Shown one piece after another: positions 17,230 through 26,751 of a stretch of 57,985 nucleotides of DNA. A model generated the notes under the pieces. It ran no database searches. It had not been told where the DNA came from and saw nothing but the letters and a program-made list of their open reading frames with translations. Each line of letters starts with the position of its first letter. Within the stretch, counting starts at the first letter, position 1. This stretch comes from an uncultured Desulfovibrio sp. (GTDB taxonomy: Bacteria > Desulfobacterota > Desulfovibrionia > Desulfovibrionales > Desulfovibrionaceae). The DNA lies in NCBI RefSeq assembly GCF_944327235.1, contig NZ_CALVHE010000007.1:1-57985 (forward strand). The letters are read 5' to 3'. A program made the translations under genes and the position numbers.

Positions 17230-18882
17230 CTAATTGTCGGCGTCGAGACGTCTGTTCTTGCGGTGCATCAGCCCCTGCTGGGCGATGGACAGGATGTTGT
17301 TGACCAGCCAGTACAGCACCAGACCCGACGGGAAGCCGAGGAACAGCACCGTAAAGATCAGCGGCAGGAACATCATGACCTTCTGCTGGGTGGGGTCGGT
17401 GGGCGGCGGGCTCATGCGCTGTTGCAGGAACATGGTCAGGCCCATGATGATGGGCGTGATGTAGAAGGGGTCCTTGGAGGACAGGTCGGCCAGCCAGAGC
17501 TTGTCGGTGAACGGCAGGAACTCGACGAAGGTGGCGTGACGCAGTTCGATGGCCGTGAGCAACGCCTGATAGAGGCCGAAGAACACGGGGAGCTGGACAA
17601 GGATGGGGATGCAGCCGCTGGCGGGATTGACGCCATAGGTCTTGTAGAGGGCCATGACCTCCTTGTTCATCATCTCCTTGTTGTCCTTGTACTTTTCCCG
17701 GATGTTCATCATCATGGGCTGGAGCTTCTTCATCTTCTCCATGGAAGCATAGCTCTTGGCCGTGAGCGGCCAGAAGACAGCCTTGATGAGCACGGTCAGG
17801 AGGATGATGGCCAGGCCCCAGTTATTGACGTACTGATGGAAGAATTCCAGCAGCCAGAGCAGGCCCTTGGCGATGATGCTGAACATGCCGAGCTCCACGC
17901 TGCCCGCCAGGGGTTCGGAGACTTCCATGAGCAGCTTGCGCTTCTTGGGGCCGAACCAGTAAGAGGCTTCCAGATCGGTGGTCTTGCCGGGCGTGAGCTG
18001 GATGTCCTGCTCCTCCACCGCCACGCGGTAGACGCCGCCCCGCAGCAGGCCCTTCACGGTGACGTTGTTCGTGTTGCCGGGCAGGATGGCCGACAGGAAA
18101 TAGGTGCTCATGGGACCGGCCCAGCTGATGTTGCCGGTGGCCGTGACGCCCTTGGTCAGATCTTCGGCGTCGCTCTCCTGACCGAGGGAGTTGTCCAGAT
18201 ACCAGGCGATGCGCATGGCGTCGTACTGGCCGCCGCCGGCATTGCTGGCGTCGGAGGCCACGGTGTAGGCCACGCGAGCGCTGCGGGTCTGGTCGCCCAG
18301 CGGGGACAGGCTGGTCTTTTCGCGGATGAGGTAACTGTCGGCGGAGAAATTGAGCTCACGCACCACGCGCAGGCCGTTGACTTCGCCCACGAGGCGGAGT
18401 ACCGCGCTCTGTCCGGCGGCGAGGGGACCAGAAGGCTCGGCCTCCACCGCCCACTGACCGAGACTCCAGGACGCGGCCCCGTCGATGACGAGGCCCAGAG
18501 GGGCGGATTCCGCCGTGGCACTGTCCACCAGTTCGACCGGCGGCGAATCCGGCTGGATGGTGGCGGAATAGTGCTTCAGGCGGAAGGAGCGCACCACGCC
18601 CCCGCCGCTGTGGATGACAGCCTCGTAAAGGGGCGTGGAAACGACGATGTCCCGTCCCGGGACCGGAGCAAAGACCGTGAGCGGCACGGAGGTGCGGGCC
18701 TTCTCGGCATCGGCCTTCTCCTGTCTGGCCTTCTCGGCCTCGGCCTGCTGCTGCGCCGCCACTTCGGGATCGGGCTTGGCGATCCATCCCATATATTCTG
18801 CGAAGAAGCTCCAGCCGAAGAGCACGGCAAGACAGAGGACGATGGCCAGAGCGAGGTTTTTGCTGCTGCTAGTTTCTTGCAT
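17230..18882 (-). CDS. yidC: Membrane protein insertase YidC
   Basis: Inserts and folds inner-membrane proteins, with or without the Sec translocon. The 550-aa protein has an N-terminal membrane anchor (about 8-26), a large periplasmic beta-domain, and the five-helix conserved core. That core includes [40 protein letters not shown] and [17 protein letters not shown]. The start is the ATG at 18882, with AGGAG upstream, because it begins directly before the anchor helix. It overlaps yidD by 14 nt. Confidence 0.97.
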   Translation of the reverse strand: MQETSSSKNLALAIVLCLAVLFGWSFFAEYMGWIAKPDPEVAAQQQAEAEKARQEKADAEKARTSVPLTVFAPVPGRDIVVSTPLYEAVIHSGGGVVRSFRLKHYSATIQPDSPPVELVDSATAESAPLGLVIDGAASWSLGQWAVEAEPSGPLAAGQSAVLRLVGEVNGLRVVRELNFSADSYLIREKTSLSPLGDQTRSARVAYTVASDASNAGGGQYDAMRIAWYLDNSLGQESDAEDLTKGVTATGNISWAGPMSTYFLSAILPGNTNNVTVKGLLRGGVYRVAVEEQDIQLTPGKTTDLEASYWFGPKKRKLLMEVSEPLAGSVELGMFSIIAKGLLWLLEFFHQYVNNWGLAIILLTVLIKAVFWPLTAKSYASMEKMKKLQPMMMNIREKYKDNKEMMNKEVMALYKTYGVNPASGCIPILVQLPVFFGLYQALLTAIELRHATFVEFLPFTDKLWLADLSSKDPFYITPIIMGLTMFLQQRMSPPPTDPTQQKVMMFLPLIFTVLFLGFPSGLVLYWLVNNILSIAQQGLMHRKNRRLDADN

Positions 18883-19162
18883 CGGGGGTGGTACTCCTGT
18901 GAGGGACAGGTTCCGCAGGCTGCGGGCGCGCGGGAGGGACGGGATCATACCCTGAACCGCCCCAGGGATGACAACGCGCCAGACGGCACAACGTCAGCCA
19001 CCCGCCGCGCAACAGACCGTGACGGGTGATCGCCTCAATGGCGTAGGCGGAACAGGTGGGGACGAATCGACAGGAGGGGGGCAGCAATGGCGAAAGGCAC
19101 AACTGATAGAGACGGATGGGCAGGATGGCCGTAGCGCGCAGAGCCTTCTTCAGGGACGGCAT
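18869..19162 (-). CDS. yidD: Membrane protein insertion efficiency factor YidD
   Basis: A 97-aa YidD homologue that assists YidC. It shows the family core [20 protein letters not shown], then [15 protein letters not shown] and [14 protein letters not shown], with the conserved cysteines. The C-terminal 20 residues extend beyond the usual 70-85 aa. The start overlaps the end of rnpA (13 nt) and the stop lies inside yidC, the standard arrangement. Confidence 0.95.
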   Translation of the reverse strand: MPSLKKALRATAILPIRLYQLCLSPLLPPSCRFVPTCSAYAIEAITRHGLLRGGWLTLCRLARCHPWGGSGYDPVPPARPQPAEPVPHRSTTPDARN

Positions 19163-19548
19163 GACTGCGTCTCCTGCTGCTCCCGCTGCCGGCGCTGCTG
19201 CCGCCGGAGCAGGGGCTCCAGTTCGGCGCGCACCTGAGCAAGGTCGAGTCCAGACTGCCCCGCGTGCTTCTTGGCCACGGTCACGATGTCGCTATCATAC
19301 GGCAAAAGAGCCTGATGCAGGCGATAAAACTCCCGCAGCAGGCGCTTGAGCCGATTGCGTGTCACAGCATTGCCGACCTTGCGTGAAACGGCCATCCCGA
19401 CACGGACTCTACCGCTGCCGGGTCGTGGGAATATGAAAAGGATGAAATTCCCCGTGTGATGACGCCGCCCCTGCTCATAACAGAGGGCGTAATCCGCATG
19501 TTTGCGAATCCGCCCTTCTTTCGGCAGTTGCTGCGGTGCCATCATCAT
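19150..19548 (-). CDS. rnpA: Ribonuclease P protein component
   Basis: The protein subunit that helps RNase P RNA cut tRNA 5' leaders. About 132 aa; the RNR motif appears in [18 protein letters not shown], preceded by GMAVSRKVG. The N-terminus ([20 protein letters not shown]) fits RnpA. Three ATG codons in a row (19540-19548) make the exact start uncertain; I give the first. The ribosome binding site is weak. It follows rpmH by 38 nt, as in most bacteria. Confidence 0.94.
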   Translation of the reverse strand: MMMAPQQLPKEGRIRKHADYALCYEQGRRHHTGNFILFIFPRPGSGRVRVGMAVSRKVGNAVTRNRLKRLLREFYRLHQALLPYDSDIVTVAKKHAGQSGLDLAQVRAELEPLLRRQQRRQREQQETQSCRP

Positions 19549-19586
19549 GGCGCTTGTGCACGGCAAGGGCCTGCCCCGCCGCAGGT

Positions 19587-19721
19587 CTAGGCGCTCAGCT
19601 GCTTGCGGCCCTTGGCGCGACGGCGGCGCAGGACGGCGCGACCGCTGGCGGTAGCCATGCGGGCACGGAAACCATGCGTACGGGCACGACGGATTTTGCT
19701 GGGCTGGTACGTTCTTTTCAT
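19587..19721 (-). CDS. rpmH: 50S ribosomal protein L34
   Basis: A 44-aa [23 protein letters not shown] at the N-terminus and ending in [13 protein letters not shown], which is unmistakable L34. It has an excellent ribosome binding site (AAAGGAG). It heads the series rpmH-rnpA-yidD-yidC-jag-mnmE-rnd-like-cofD-like-rluA. The dnaA gene, often adjacent in other bacteria, is not here. Confidence 0.97.
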   Translation of the reverse strand: MKRTYQPSKIRRARTHGFRARMATASGRAVLRRRRAKGRKQLSA

Positions 19722-19861
19722 GGTCATATCTCCTTTCGTAAAGCGGCTGCGGACATGGGGCAGACGACCCGGCGCGAGGTAGGCGCATTCAGGCAGAAAA
19801 GTGTCCGCACGGCAGATTGTGCCTGCCGGAACGGGCCGCAGGCAAGACGTTCGAAAAATGG

Positions 19862-19890
19862 TTCATACATGGCATGGCGTGATTCGTCAA
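19862..19890 (-). promoter_or_regulatory. Sigma-70-type promoter for the rpmH operon
   Basis: On the minus strand, TTGACG, a 17-bp spacer and TATGAA. The leader to rpmH would be about 130 nt and contains a small hairpin (CGGCAG / CTGCCG near 19815). Confidence 0.55.
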
Positions 19891-19937
19891 GTCCTCCGGC
19901 GAGGCCGTCCGGCGTCGCCATGCCGTGACGGGCGCGG

Positions 19938-20786
19938 TTAGCCTCCGCTGCGGGCGGTCATGCCGTTCTGGACGCCGGTCATGGCCGCCGTGCCCTGGAC
20001 CCCCGGAAGGTTGGGCATGGGCTGCGCGGCCGCCGAGCCGGGCAGGGGCGGCAGCGGCGTGCCGGGGACCGTCTGCGGGCTGTAGACGTCCGCCGGGCCG
20101 CCGACAGGCGCGGGAGCCGCGGCCGGAGCGGCGGGTTGCGCCACAGCCGGGGCAGCCGGGACGGGAGGCGTCATGGCGGGACTGGTCGCCGCACCGGGCG
20201 GCAGAGAGCCTGCGGGGATGATGGCGGGCACGGGCTGGGCGTCGTACATGCCAAGTCCCGAGACCGGCGGCGTGCCGGGCACCGGGGCCCACGGACCGCC
20301 GGAGACGGGCGCCACGGGGCGCGGCACTTCGGTCGTGACGGCTATGCCGCCACCCCTGCGGCGGGAAGTTTGTTCGATGGGCACCGTGCCGGAGCTGACC
20401 GTCCCGCCGGATTTGGCGGCAGCCGGTTTGCGCAGGGACGTGGATGCGGCGTCCCTGGGGGCCTTCTGGGTGCGCACGGCGGAGGTCTTCTGTCGTGCGG
20501 ACCGACGCCGCGTGGCGCTGCGACGTGCCGGAGCCTTGCCCCCGTCGATGAGCTGGGGATGGGAGGCCGGATCCACGAAGGGCAGGCCGCCCATACGGAT
20601 CTGGCGCGGCTGCGCCACGGAGAGCCAGTACAGGCGGGCCCCCCCGTAGTCCTTCCAGTCCTGCACACGCTGGTTGATGTCGATGGAGCCGGAATCCTGT
20701 GACAGGCTGGCGGCGTCGGCCGTCAGCGGGGCTGCCGTCATGCCGAGCAGGCAGGCAAGGCCGAGCGGAAGAATTATATGGCGCAT
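19938..20786 (-). CDS. Hypothetical secreted Pro/Ala-rich protein
   Basis: A 282-aa protein with a clear signal peptide (MRHIILPLGLACLLGMTAAP, cleavage probably after TADA). A short ordered part (about 27-85) contains WKDYGGARLYWLSVAQPRQI. The rest is Ala/Pro/Gly-rich and probably disordered, with a basic stretch (ATRRRSARQ) near 92. It is probably periplasmic or envelope-linked. I do not recognise the family. It is divergent from aroK and downstream of nothing on its strand. Confidence 0.6.
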   Translation of the reverse strand: MRHIILPLGLACLLGMTAAPLTADAASLSQDSGSIDINQRVQDWKDYGGARLYWLSVAQPRQIRMGGLPFVDPASHPQLIDGGKAPARRSATRRRSARQKTSAVRTQKAPRDAASTSLRKPAAAKSGGTVSSGTVPIEQTSRRRGGGIAVTTEVPRPVAPVSGGPWAPVPGTPPVSGLGMYDAQPVPAIIPAGSLPPGAATSPAMTPPVPAAPAVAQPAAPAAAPAPVGGPADVYSPQTVPGTPLPPLPGSAAAQPMPNLPGVQGTAAMTGVQNGMTARSGG

Positions 20787-20993
20787 GGAATGTCACTCCT
20801 CTTGTGCTTCAATCGGAAGGCGTGGAGAAAACATTAGTGCCGGAGCGGCGGAGAAGCAAGAATTTTCAGCGGATGGACAAAACAGGGCTGACGGGAGGGC
20901 GGGTCGCTCCGCCTTGACAGAGGCATTTGCCTTGGGTCAATCTGGCGGACGTGCCGCCCGGCGCGGCGCGGATTCTTGCGGCAAGGAGAAGCT

Positions 20994-21557
20994 ATGCACT
21001 GCACGCCCTGCGGCGGCCCCACGCAGCCCTGTATCAGCATCATCGGCATGGCCGGAGCGGGCAAGTCCACGGTCGGCCAGGCGCTGGCGCAACTGCTCGA
21101 TTGGGCTTTCATGGACAGCGATCATCTTATGGAATCGCTCTATGCCAGCCGTCTGCAGGGCGTCACGGACGAGCTCTCCAAGGAGGCCTTTCTTGATCTC
21201 GAGGCCTGTGTGGTGAGCAGCGTGCGCGCGCCGCGGACGGTGCTTGCCACCGGCGGCAGCGTGATCTACCGGGAGGAGGCCATGCGCCATCTGGCGTCGC
21301 AGGGGCCTGTGGTCCATCTGGAAGTCCCCTTTGCCGTCATCGAGGAGCGCATCGCCCGCAATCCCGACCGGGGCCTGGCCATAGCGCCGGGGCAGACCCT
21401 GCGGGGCCTTTTCGAGGAACGTGAGGCCCTGTACCGGCGTTATGCCGGTCTGAATTGTCCCGCCGAAGGACGGACGCCGCAGCAGTGTGCGGAGTGGATC
21501 CGGGACCGGCTGCTGGAACAGGGACGCATCGCGTCGGAATACGCCGCTGGACGATGA
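20994..21557 (+). CDS. aroK: Shikimate kinase
   Basis: Phosphorylates shikimate at O3 in the chorismate pathway. The 187-aa protein has the P-loop GMAGAGKSTVG, then D-S-D-H (shikimate-binding Asp) and LATGGSVIYREEAM. An R-N-P-D-R-G lid segment and EEREALYRRYA are also present. This composition suits the AroK/AroL family, although the N-terminus has extra cysteines. The start ATG at 20994 follows AAGGAG. An MFS gene begins 65 nt downstream on the same strand. Confidence 0.85.
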   Translation: MHCTPCGGPTQPCISIIGMAGAGKSTVGQALAQLLDWAFMDSDHLMESLYASRLQGVTDELSKEAFLDLEACVVSSVRAPRTVLATGGSVIYREEAMRHLASQGPVVHLEVPFAVIEERIARNPDRGLAIAPGQTLRGLFEEREALYRRYAGLNCPAEGRTPQQCAEWIRDRLLEQGRIASEYAAGR

Positions 21558-21621
21558 TGCGCTGACGCCGGACCGTACGGCGGTCGGCGCGGCCGGGCGG
21601 ACGGCGGCGCGGGAGGGAGAC

Positions 21622-23028
21622 GTGCCGGTTCTCAGGGAACATCGCTCACTTTTGGTGGCCATGTGCGCCGCCCAGTTTTTCATGCCGTTCATGATGGCCG
21701 GGGTCAATGCGGTGCTGCCGCCGCTGGGCGAGAGCCTCGGCGCCAGCGCGCGCGAGCTCAGTCTCGTGGCCGCCGTCTATTCTCTGGGACTGGTCATCTT
21801 CCAGCTGGCCGGAGGCACGCTGGGGGACATCTTCGGCCGTCGTCGCGTCTTTCTTGCCGGTATGGCCATCTTCGGCTGTACGAGCATCGTGCTCGGCTTT
21901 GTGGGCGATATGACGCTGTTCATCGCGCTGCGCCTCGTGCAGGGGACGGGCTGCGCCCTGCTCAGCTCCTGCAGTCTGGCCCTGCTCGTCTCGGCCGCGC
22001 CGTCCGAACTGCGCGCCAGCTATCTGGGCATCAGCGGCGCGGCGGTATACGCGGGCATCGCCTGCGGACCGCCTCTGGCCGGTTGTGTGGCGGGCTGGCT
22101 GGGCTGGCAGTGGCTGTTCTGGCTGACAGGACTGGCGGCGCTGGGGGCCATGCTGCTCACGGTGTTCCATGTGCGGATGGAGTGGCGTCCCGCCAGAGGG
22201 GAACATTTTGACACGGCGGGCTGCCTCATTTATGGCTGTTCCATGGCCGCGCTGACCATCGGCGCGTCCGAGCTGGCCGACTATCCCGGCCTTGGCGGGG
22301 CCATGCTGGCGGCATGGGCCGTGCTGGCCGTGGTCCTGTGCCTGCGGGAGCTGCGTACGGCCTTCCCGCTGCTCGACGTGCGGATGCTGGCCCACAATCG
22401 GGTGACGAGCCTCTCGCTGGTGGCGGCGTTCATCAACTATTGTTCATTTTTCGGTATGCTCTTCTTTTTCAGCCTCTTCCTGCAGATGGGACGGGGGATG
22501 AGCGTACAGGACGCCGGGCTCGTACTGGCCATGCAGGCGCTGGTCCAGGCGCTTTCCAGCCCGCTGGCCGCGCGCCTCTGCGGTCGCTGGCAGCCCGGCC
22601 ATGTCTGTACGCTGGGCACGGTGCTCTGCGGCTGCGGTCTGTTGCTGGCGGCCTTTCTGGAGCTGGACTCCACGCTCTGGATCATTTTCGGCACGCAGGC
22701 CCTGCTGGGCGTGGGGGTCAGCTTCTTTGCGCTGTCCAATACGGCCATCATCATGGAAAGCGCCGGGGAAAAGAACGTGGGCCGCGCTTCGGGGCTGGTG
22801 GGCATGGTGCGCACGGCGGGTATGCTCTGCAACATGGTCATCATCACCCTGACGCTCAGTTTTTTTCTGGGGCATGAAGCTGTCGGGCCGGACAACATGC
22901 CGCAGTTCTTGCGGGCCATGCGCACGGATATGATCCTTTTCGGCGTGCTCAACCTGCTTGGCGTGACGTGCACCCTGGCCCGCAACGGCAGTCGGCCGAA
23001 TGGGGACGGGCGGAAAGAGATTGCCTAA
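21622..23028 (+). CDS. MFS transporter, EmrB/QacA (14-helix, DHA2) type
   Basis: A 468-aa drug/proton antiporter-like permease. The A-motif GGTLGDIFGRRRVFLAG follows helix 2, and a C-motif-like GISGAAVYAGIACGPPLAG lies in helix 5. The length and hydrophobic pattern give about 14 helices. The start is taken at GTG 21622 with GGGAGGGAG, since the upstream part of the frame overlaps aroK and is not membrane-like. No EmrA-type partner or regulator is adjacent. The substrate is unknown. Confidence 0.8.
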   Translation: MPVLREHRSLLVAMCAAQFFMPFMMAGVNAVLPPLGESLGASARELSLVAAVYSLGLVIFQLAGGTLGDIFGRRRVFLAGMAIFGCTSIVLGFVGDMTLFIALRLVQGTGCALLSSCSLALLVSAAPSELRASYLGISGAAVYAGIACGPPLAGCVAGWLGWQWLFWLTGLAALGAMLLTVFHVRMEWRPARGEHFDTAGCLIYGCSMAALTIGASELADYPGLGGAMLAAWAVLAVVLCLRELRTAFPLLDVRMLAHNRVTSLSLVAAFINYCSFFGMLFFFSLFLQMGRGMSVQDAGLVLAMQALVQALSSPLAARLCGRWQPGHVCTLGTVLCGCGLLLAAFLELDSTLWIIFGTQALLGVGVSFFALSNTAIIMESAGEKNVGRASGLVGMVRTAGMLCNMVIITLTLSFFLGHEAVGPDNMPQFLRAMRTDMILFGVLNLLGVTCTLARNGSRPNGDGRKEIA

Positions 23029-23044
23029 TCTTTTCGGAAGCCTC

Positions 23045-23071
23045 TAAAGTAATCGCGCGCGCGGTCGAAAA
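23045..23071 (+). promoter_or_regulatory. Sigma-28-type (FliA) promoter upstream of the flagellar unknown and flgM
   Basis: TAAAGTAA (23045-23052), 11 bp, GTCGAAAA (23064-23071), close to TAAAGTTT-N11-GCCGATAA. It is well placed before the ATG at 23099. Confidence 0.65.
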
Positions 23072-23098
23072 GAATGCCAGAAGGGAATGGGGAGTCTT

Positions 23099-23539
23099 AT
23101 GTCTGATATCGCTGCCGTTCGCTTGCGCCAGAGGGTCCAGGGCTACGAGCTGCAATTGCTTGCCGCTCGGCGTCTGACTCGTCTGCGCACACGTATGCGG
23201 CTGGCGGCGGGCGAGGCTCCGCAGGATCCTGATCCGACCCCCCGGCGCGGCGTCTATGTGGAGAAGGTCGCGCAGGAAGTGTACGAAAGCCTGTTGTTCA
23301 CCGGCAGTGACAATCCTGTGGTGGAGGATATCCGCAGGGCGCTCAGCGAGCGCGTGGGCTTTACCATACGCTTCACCTATCCTCCGGGGGAGGGGCTCTG
23401 TTTCGTCCGGCAGGACGACAGGGGGGCACGCAAGCTCTCGGCCGAGCTGCAGGCCCGCGTACGTCGCCTGTTGTGGCGCATAACACGAGAAAAAATTGAC
23501 AGGAGTATGCTGGACAAGCCTGCTCCTGTTCGGTCCTGA
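23099..23539 (+). CDS. Conserved flagellar-locus protein of unknown function
   Basis: A 146-aa soluble, Arg-rich protein (MSDIAAVRLRQRVQGYELQL at the N-terminus). As I recall, a similar gene follows flgM in the D. vulgaris flagellar cluster. The middle segment contains YVEKVAQEVYESLLFTGSDN; the C-terminus is helical and basic. No known domain is recognised. The start at 23099 has GGGGAG; the ATG 12 nt earlier lacks one. Its sigma-28-like promoter and the 21-nt gap to flgM tie it to late flagellar expression. Confidence 0.75.
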   Translation: MSDIAAVRLRQRVQGYELQLLAARRLTRLRTRMRLAAGEAPQDPDPTPRRGVYVEKVAQEVYESLLFTGSDNPVVEDIRRALSERVGFTIRFTYPPGEGLCFVRQDDRGARKLSAELQARVRRLLWRITREKIDRSMLDKPAPVRS

Positions 23540-23560
23540 TTCATCAGGCAGGAGGACAAG

Positions 23561-23869
23561 ATGGAAATTCAACATGCGTCCGGTTTGCTTGGTTCCGTGC
23601 GGGATGTCTACGCGCAGGGCCGCCTGGAGAACGCCGGCGAGCGTCAGCATGTCGGCACGTCTCATGCCGCACAAGGGGATTCCATAAGCGTCTCGAAGGA
23701 TGCCATGCTGCTCAGCGAGGCGCATCGCGTGGCACAGAACGCGCCGGATGTGCGCGCGGACAAGGTGGAGGCCCTGCGTATGCAGGTGGCCAACGGTACC
23801 TATACGGCGGACAGTCGTCTGATCGCCGCCAATCTGTTGCGTGAGGAGCCCGCGCTCTTCACGTTGTGA
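23561..23869 (+). CDS. flgM: Anti-sigma-28 factor FlgM
   Basis: A 102-aa FlgM-like protein that binds sigma-28 (FliA) until hook completion lets it be exported. The C-terminal sigma-binding part shows RADKVEALRMQVANGTYTAD followed by SRLIAANLL, matching FlgM. The N-terminal half is unstructured, as expected. It has a good AGGAGG site, lies behind the sigma-28-like promoter at 23045, and is closed by a strong terminator. Confidence 0.9.
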   Translation: MEIQHASGLLGSVRDVYAQGRLENAGERQHVGTSHAAQGDSISVSKDAMLLSEAHRVAQNAPDVRADKVEALRMQVANGTYTADSRLIAANLLREEPALFTL

Positions 23870-23896
23870 TCATCCTTGCATCTCCGCATCATGCAC

Positions 23897-23933
23897 GGGG
23901 AGGACGCCATATGCGGCGTGCTCCCCTTTTTTT
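23897..23933 (+). terminator. Rho-independent terminator after flgM
   Basis: GGGGAGGACGCC, short loop, GGCGTGCTCCCC, seven T's. It separates flgM from the flgI unit. Confidence 0.9.
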
Positions 23934-24027
23934 GCGTCCGGACAGCGCCAAATGTCTGGCGCGCCGATCGTGAAAATGTCGTATCGTTGCAAGTAACCTC
24001 CAGGGATCATTTGTTGTTTTTATTTTA

Positions 24028-24043
24028 TGGCGTGATTTTTGCA
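24028..24043 (+). promoter_or_regulatory. Sigma-54-type promoter for flgI-flgJ
   Basis: TGGCGTGATTTTTGCA has GG and GC 12 bp apart, in an AT-rich stretch 41 bp before the flgI ATG. Sigma-54 control of ring/rod/hook genes is normal in this group. Confidence 0.7.
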
Positions 24044-24083
24044 AATTCTCCTGCGCCGTATTGTCGGCAGAGGAGAATAGCGA

Positions 24084-25190
24084 ATGAATCTGAATCCGGT
24101 TCGCATTGCGTCGTTCCTGCTGGCCCTGATCGTCCTGTCCCTGCCGGGGCGGGCGGAGGCCGTGCGCATCAAGGACATCGCCACTTTTTCCGGCGTTCGT
24201 GACAACCAGCTCATCGGCTATGGTCTGGTCGTCGGTCTGGCCGGGACGGGCGACAAGAAAAATTCCGTCTTTACCCTGAGTTCCATGAAAAACATGATGG
24301 ACCGCATGGGCGTAGGGGTGGATGCCGATGCGCTCAAGGTCAAGAACGTGGCCTCGGTCATGGTGACGGCCCGTATGCCGGTGTCGGCCAAGCCGGGCAC
24401 CCGTCTGGACGTGACCGTGTCCTCCGTGGGGGACGCTACCTCCCTTTTGGGCGGCGTGCTGCTGCAGACGGCCCTCAAGGGTGTGGACGGCAAGATCTAT
24501 TCCCTGGCGCAGGGGCCGTTGACCGTGGGCGGTTTCTCCATCACCGGGGCGGCGGCTCGCGCGGCCCAGAACATCCCCACCGTGGGCACCATCCCCGGCG
24601 GGGCCATCGTGGAACGGGCCATCCCCTTTGAATTCAATCAGCAGGATCAGCTGACGCTCAATATGCGCATGGCCGACTTTTCCACGGCCCAGCAGATAGC
24701 CGAACGGCTCAATGAAGCCATGGGCGGGCCCTACGCCAATGCGCAGGACGCCAGTTCCGTGGTGGTCAATGTGCCGCCGCAGTACCGCAGCAACCTCGTG
24801 CCGCTCATGGCCTCCGTGGAGAACCTCGAAGTGTCGCCCGACGTTCCCGCCAAGGTGGTCGTGGACGAAAAGACGGGCACGGTGGTGCTGGGACGGGACG
24901 TGCGCATATCTCAGGCGGCCGTGGCGCACGGCAACTTGCAGATCGTGGTGCAGGAGAGCGAGCAGGTCTCGCAGCCCGGTCCCTTCTCCGCCGGGCAGAC
25001 GGTGGTCACTCCAGGCACGGACATCAACGTCCGCGTGGAGAATCGGCGTCTGGTGATGGTGGAAGGCGCGACGCTGCAGGAACTGGTGGACGGCCTCAAT
25101 GCCATCGGGGCCACGCCGCGCGACCTTATTTCCATTCTGAGAACGCTGCAGGCGTCGGGATCCCTGCACGCCAGCCTGGAGGTGATCTAA
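24084..25190 (+). CDS. flgI: Flagellar P-ring protein FlgI
   Basis: Builds the periplasmic P-ring bushing around the flagellar rod. The 368-aa protein has a cleavable signal peptide (cut probably after GRAEA at about 26), followed by [20 protein letters not shown] and [11 protein letters not shown], both diagnostic. The C-terminus [16 protein letters not shown] segment ([19 protein letters not shown]) is also typical. It is the first gene after a sigma-54-like promoter and abuts flgJ (stop then ATG with no gap). Confidence 0.97.
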   Translation: MNLNPVRIASFLLALIVLSLPGRAEAVRIKDIATFSGVRDNQLIGYGLVVGLAGTGDKKNSVFTLSSMKNMMDRMGVGVDADALKVKNVASVMVTARMPVSAKPGTRLDVTVSSVGDATSLLGGVLLQTALKGVDGKIYSLAQGPLTVGGFSITGAAARAAQNIPTVGTIPGGAIVERAIPFEFNQQDQLTLNMRMADFSTAQQIAERLNEAMGGPYANAQDASSVVVNVPPQYRSNLVPLMASVENLEVSPDVPAKVVVDEKTGTVVLGRDVRISQAAVAHGNLQIVVQESEQVSQPGPFSAGQTVVTPGTDINVRVENRRLVMVEGATLQELVDGLNAIGATPRDLISILRTLQASGSLHASLEVI

Positions 25191-26702
25191 ATGGGCGCTT
25201 CTTCACTGGATTCCAGCATGATGCAAGCCTCGCTCGGCCAGAGCCAGGGGCGGCAGCTCGAGCTGCAGAACAGGGTGCGCGGCCTCAACGAGTCCGCTTC
25301 CAGCCGCCTTACGCCCGAGCAGAAGGAAAAGCGGCTGCGTGAAGCCTGTGAAGGTTTTGAATCCATCTTCATTCAGAAGATGTGGCAGCAGATGCGCGCC
25401 ACCCTGCCGCAGAACGGTCTGTTGCACAGCCGGGACGAAAAGATGTGGCAGGACATGTACGACCAGGAGCTGGCCAAGTCCATGGCCAGCGTGGGCGGTA
25501 TCGGCCTGGCGGACATGATGTACGAACAGCTTTCGCGCAATCTGGTGTCGGCCAGCCGGGGCACGGCCGGTACGGCCGGGCGTTCGGCGGCTTTCGTGGC
25601 CGAAGCCGCGCCGCTGGTCGCGCCCGCTGCCGAAAAGCCTGCCGAGGTCGGCAAGGGGCCTGCCGTGGTGGCGGACGCCACGCCCGCCGCGTCGCAGAAC
25701 GCCGGCATCTATGAAGGATATGCGCCGGTGAGCGGGGTGGTTGATCAGAACGCCGCTGCCGCAGCACAACAGCAGACCGCCCCGCAGCAGCTGGCGGCCT
25801 TGCAGCCGCCTGCGGCCCCGCAGTCGACAAAGCGGCAGATCGAAGTGCGCCGCCATCAGCGCACTTCCGACCAGCTTTCGGGCCTGCAAATGGCCCAGCA
25901 GGCCCAGCGGCAGGCCGGGGACAAGCTGGGCAACGGCGTACGCCCCGCCACGCGGCGTCAGCGGAAGGAGGAAAATGCCTGGCAGGCGACCCAGCCCGCC
26001 AGCGTGGCCCAGGCAGGAGCAGCGGTCCCCGCGGCTAACGCGTATGCGCAGCCCGCAGGCCCGGCGGCCAGTCCGGCAGCCATGCAGGCCGCCATGCAAC
26101 CGCCCCTGACGCCCGCGCAGATAGCGCAGCCTGTAGCGCCGTTCACGCCAGCCGGTACGGCGGCGGCCATGACGGCGGCGGCCCAGCCCGCCCAGTCCGC
26201 GCAGCCCGCGGCTCAGCAGGCCAATGCGTCGGATGTGGTGCGCGTCCGCTATCAGACCAATATCCCTCAGCAGGCGCAACAGTTGCGGCAGGGCCTCAAT
26301 CAGGATCTCATCCGTACGCTCAATCTGGACGCCGGAGGCCAGAAGGCCGGTCAGGGCATCCGGGCCTACCACGTGCAGGGCAACAGCGCCGCTTCCCAGC
26401 AGGTGATCCAGACGCCTCAGGCCGCCCAGCTTGAAGCCTCGCAGCTGCAGGCACAAGTACAGCAGCAGAACATGGATGCCGCGCAGGGACAGGCCGGTCA
26501 GGCTCCCGTGGCGCCCCTGAGCGGCGCACAGGCGACGGCGCAGGCGCAGCCTGCGCAGCAGCAGATGCCGGCCTCCGGCATCCCGCCGCTGACGGCGCCC
26601 CATGCCAGCATGGGACAGACGCCCGTCTTCCAGCCCGCGCAGAAGGGGGAAAAGTCTCGCCTGAGTGCCGAGGAATCGCTTATCGCGGGCGTTCCCATGT
26701 AA
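25191..26702 (+). CDS. flgJ: FlgJ-type rod-binding protein with long low-complexity C-terminus
   Basis: A 503-aa protein. Residues about 40-118 form the FlgJ N-terminal rod-binding domain (EACEGFESIFIQKMWQQMR, YDQELAKSMASVGGIGLADM). Many FlgJ proteins carry a C-terminal peptidoglycan hydrolase (glucosaminidase, or M23 peptidase in some relatives). Here the remaining ~380 residues are rich in Ala, Gln and Pro, with no catalytic motif seen. The short segment IPQQAQQLRQGLNQDLIRTL near 355 is the only ordered-looking part. A separate hydrolase would be needed for wall opening. Confidence 0.85.
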   Translation: MGASSLDSSMMQASLGQSQGRQLELQNRVRGLNESASSRLTPEQKEKRLREACEGFESIFIQKMWQQMRATLPQNGLLHSRDEKMWQDMYDQELAKSMASVGGIGLADMMYEQLSRNLVSASRGTAGTAGRSAAFVAEAAPLVAPAAEKPAEVGKGPAVVADATPAASQNAGIYEGYAPVSGVVDQNAAAAAQQQTAPQQLAALQPPAAPQSTKRQIEVRRHQRTSDQLSGLQMAQQAQRQAGDKLGNGVRPATRRQRKEENAWQATQPASVAQAGAAVPAANAYAQPAGPAASPAAMQAAMQPPLTPAQIAQPVAPFTPAGTAAAMTAAAQPAQSAQPAAQQANASDVVRVRYQTNIPQQAQQLRQGLNQDLIRTLNLDAGGQKAGQGIRAYHVQGNSAASQQVIQTPQAAQLEASQLQAQVQQQNMDAAQGQAGQAPVAPLSGAQATAQAQPAQQQMPASGIPPLTAPHASMGQTPVFQPAQKGEKSRLSAEESLIAGVPM

Positions 26703-26715
26703 CCTTGTCCACGAA

Positions 26716-26731
26716 CGGCATATCTCTTGCA
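26716..26731 (+). promoter_or_regulatory. Sigma-54-type promoter for flgN-flgK-flgL-csrA-fliW
   Basis: CGGCATATCTCTTGCA: GG and GC are 12 bp apart, with GGCA and TTGCA matching the -24 and -12 elements. About 90 bp before the flgN start. Confidence 0.55.
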
Positions 26732-26751
26732 CAATAGAGTGTGCACGCTCC

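Noticed and set aside
15883..19029. A 1048-codon rightward open frame
   Set aside because: It is antisense to jag and yidC, with His/Gly/Arg-rich low-quality translation and no domain.
20914..20942. Sigma-70 promoter for aroK (TTGACA at 20914)
   Set aside because: The -10 at correct spacing (TCAATC) is too poor to call.
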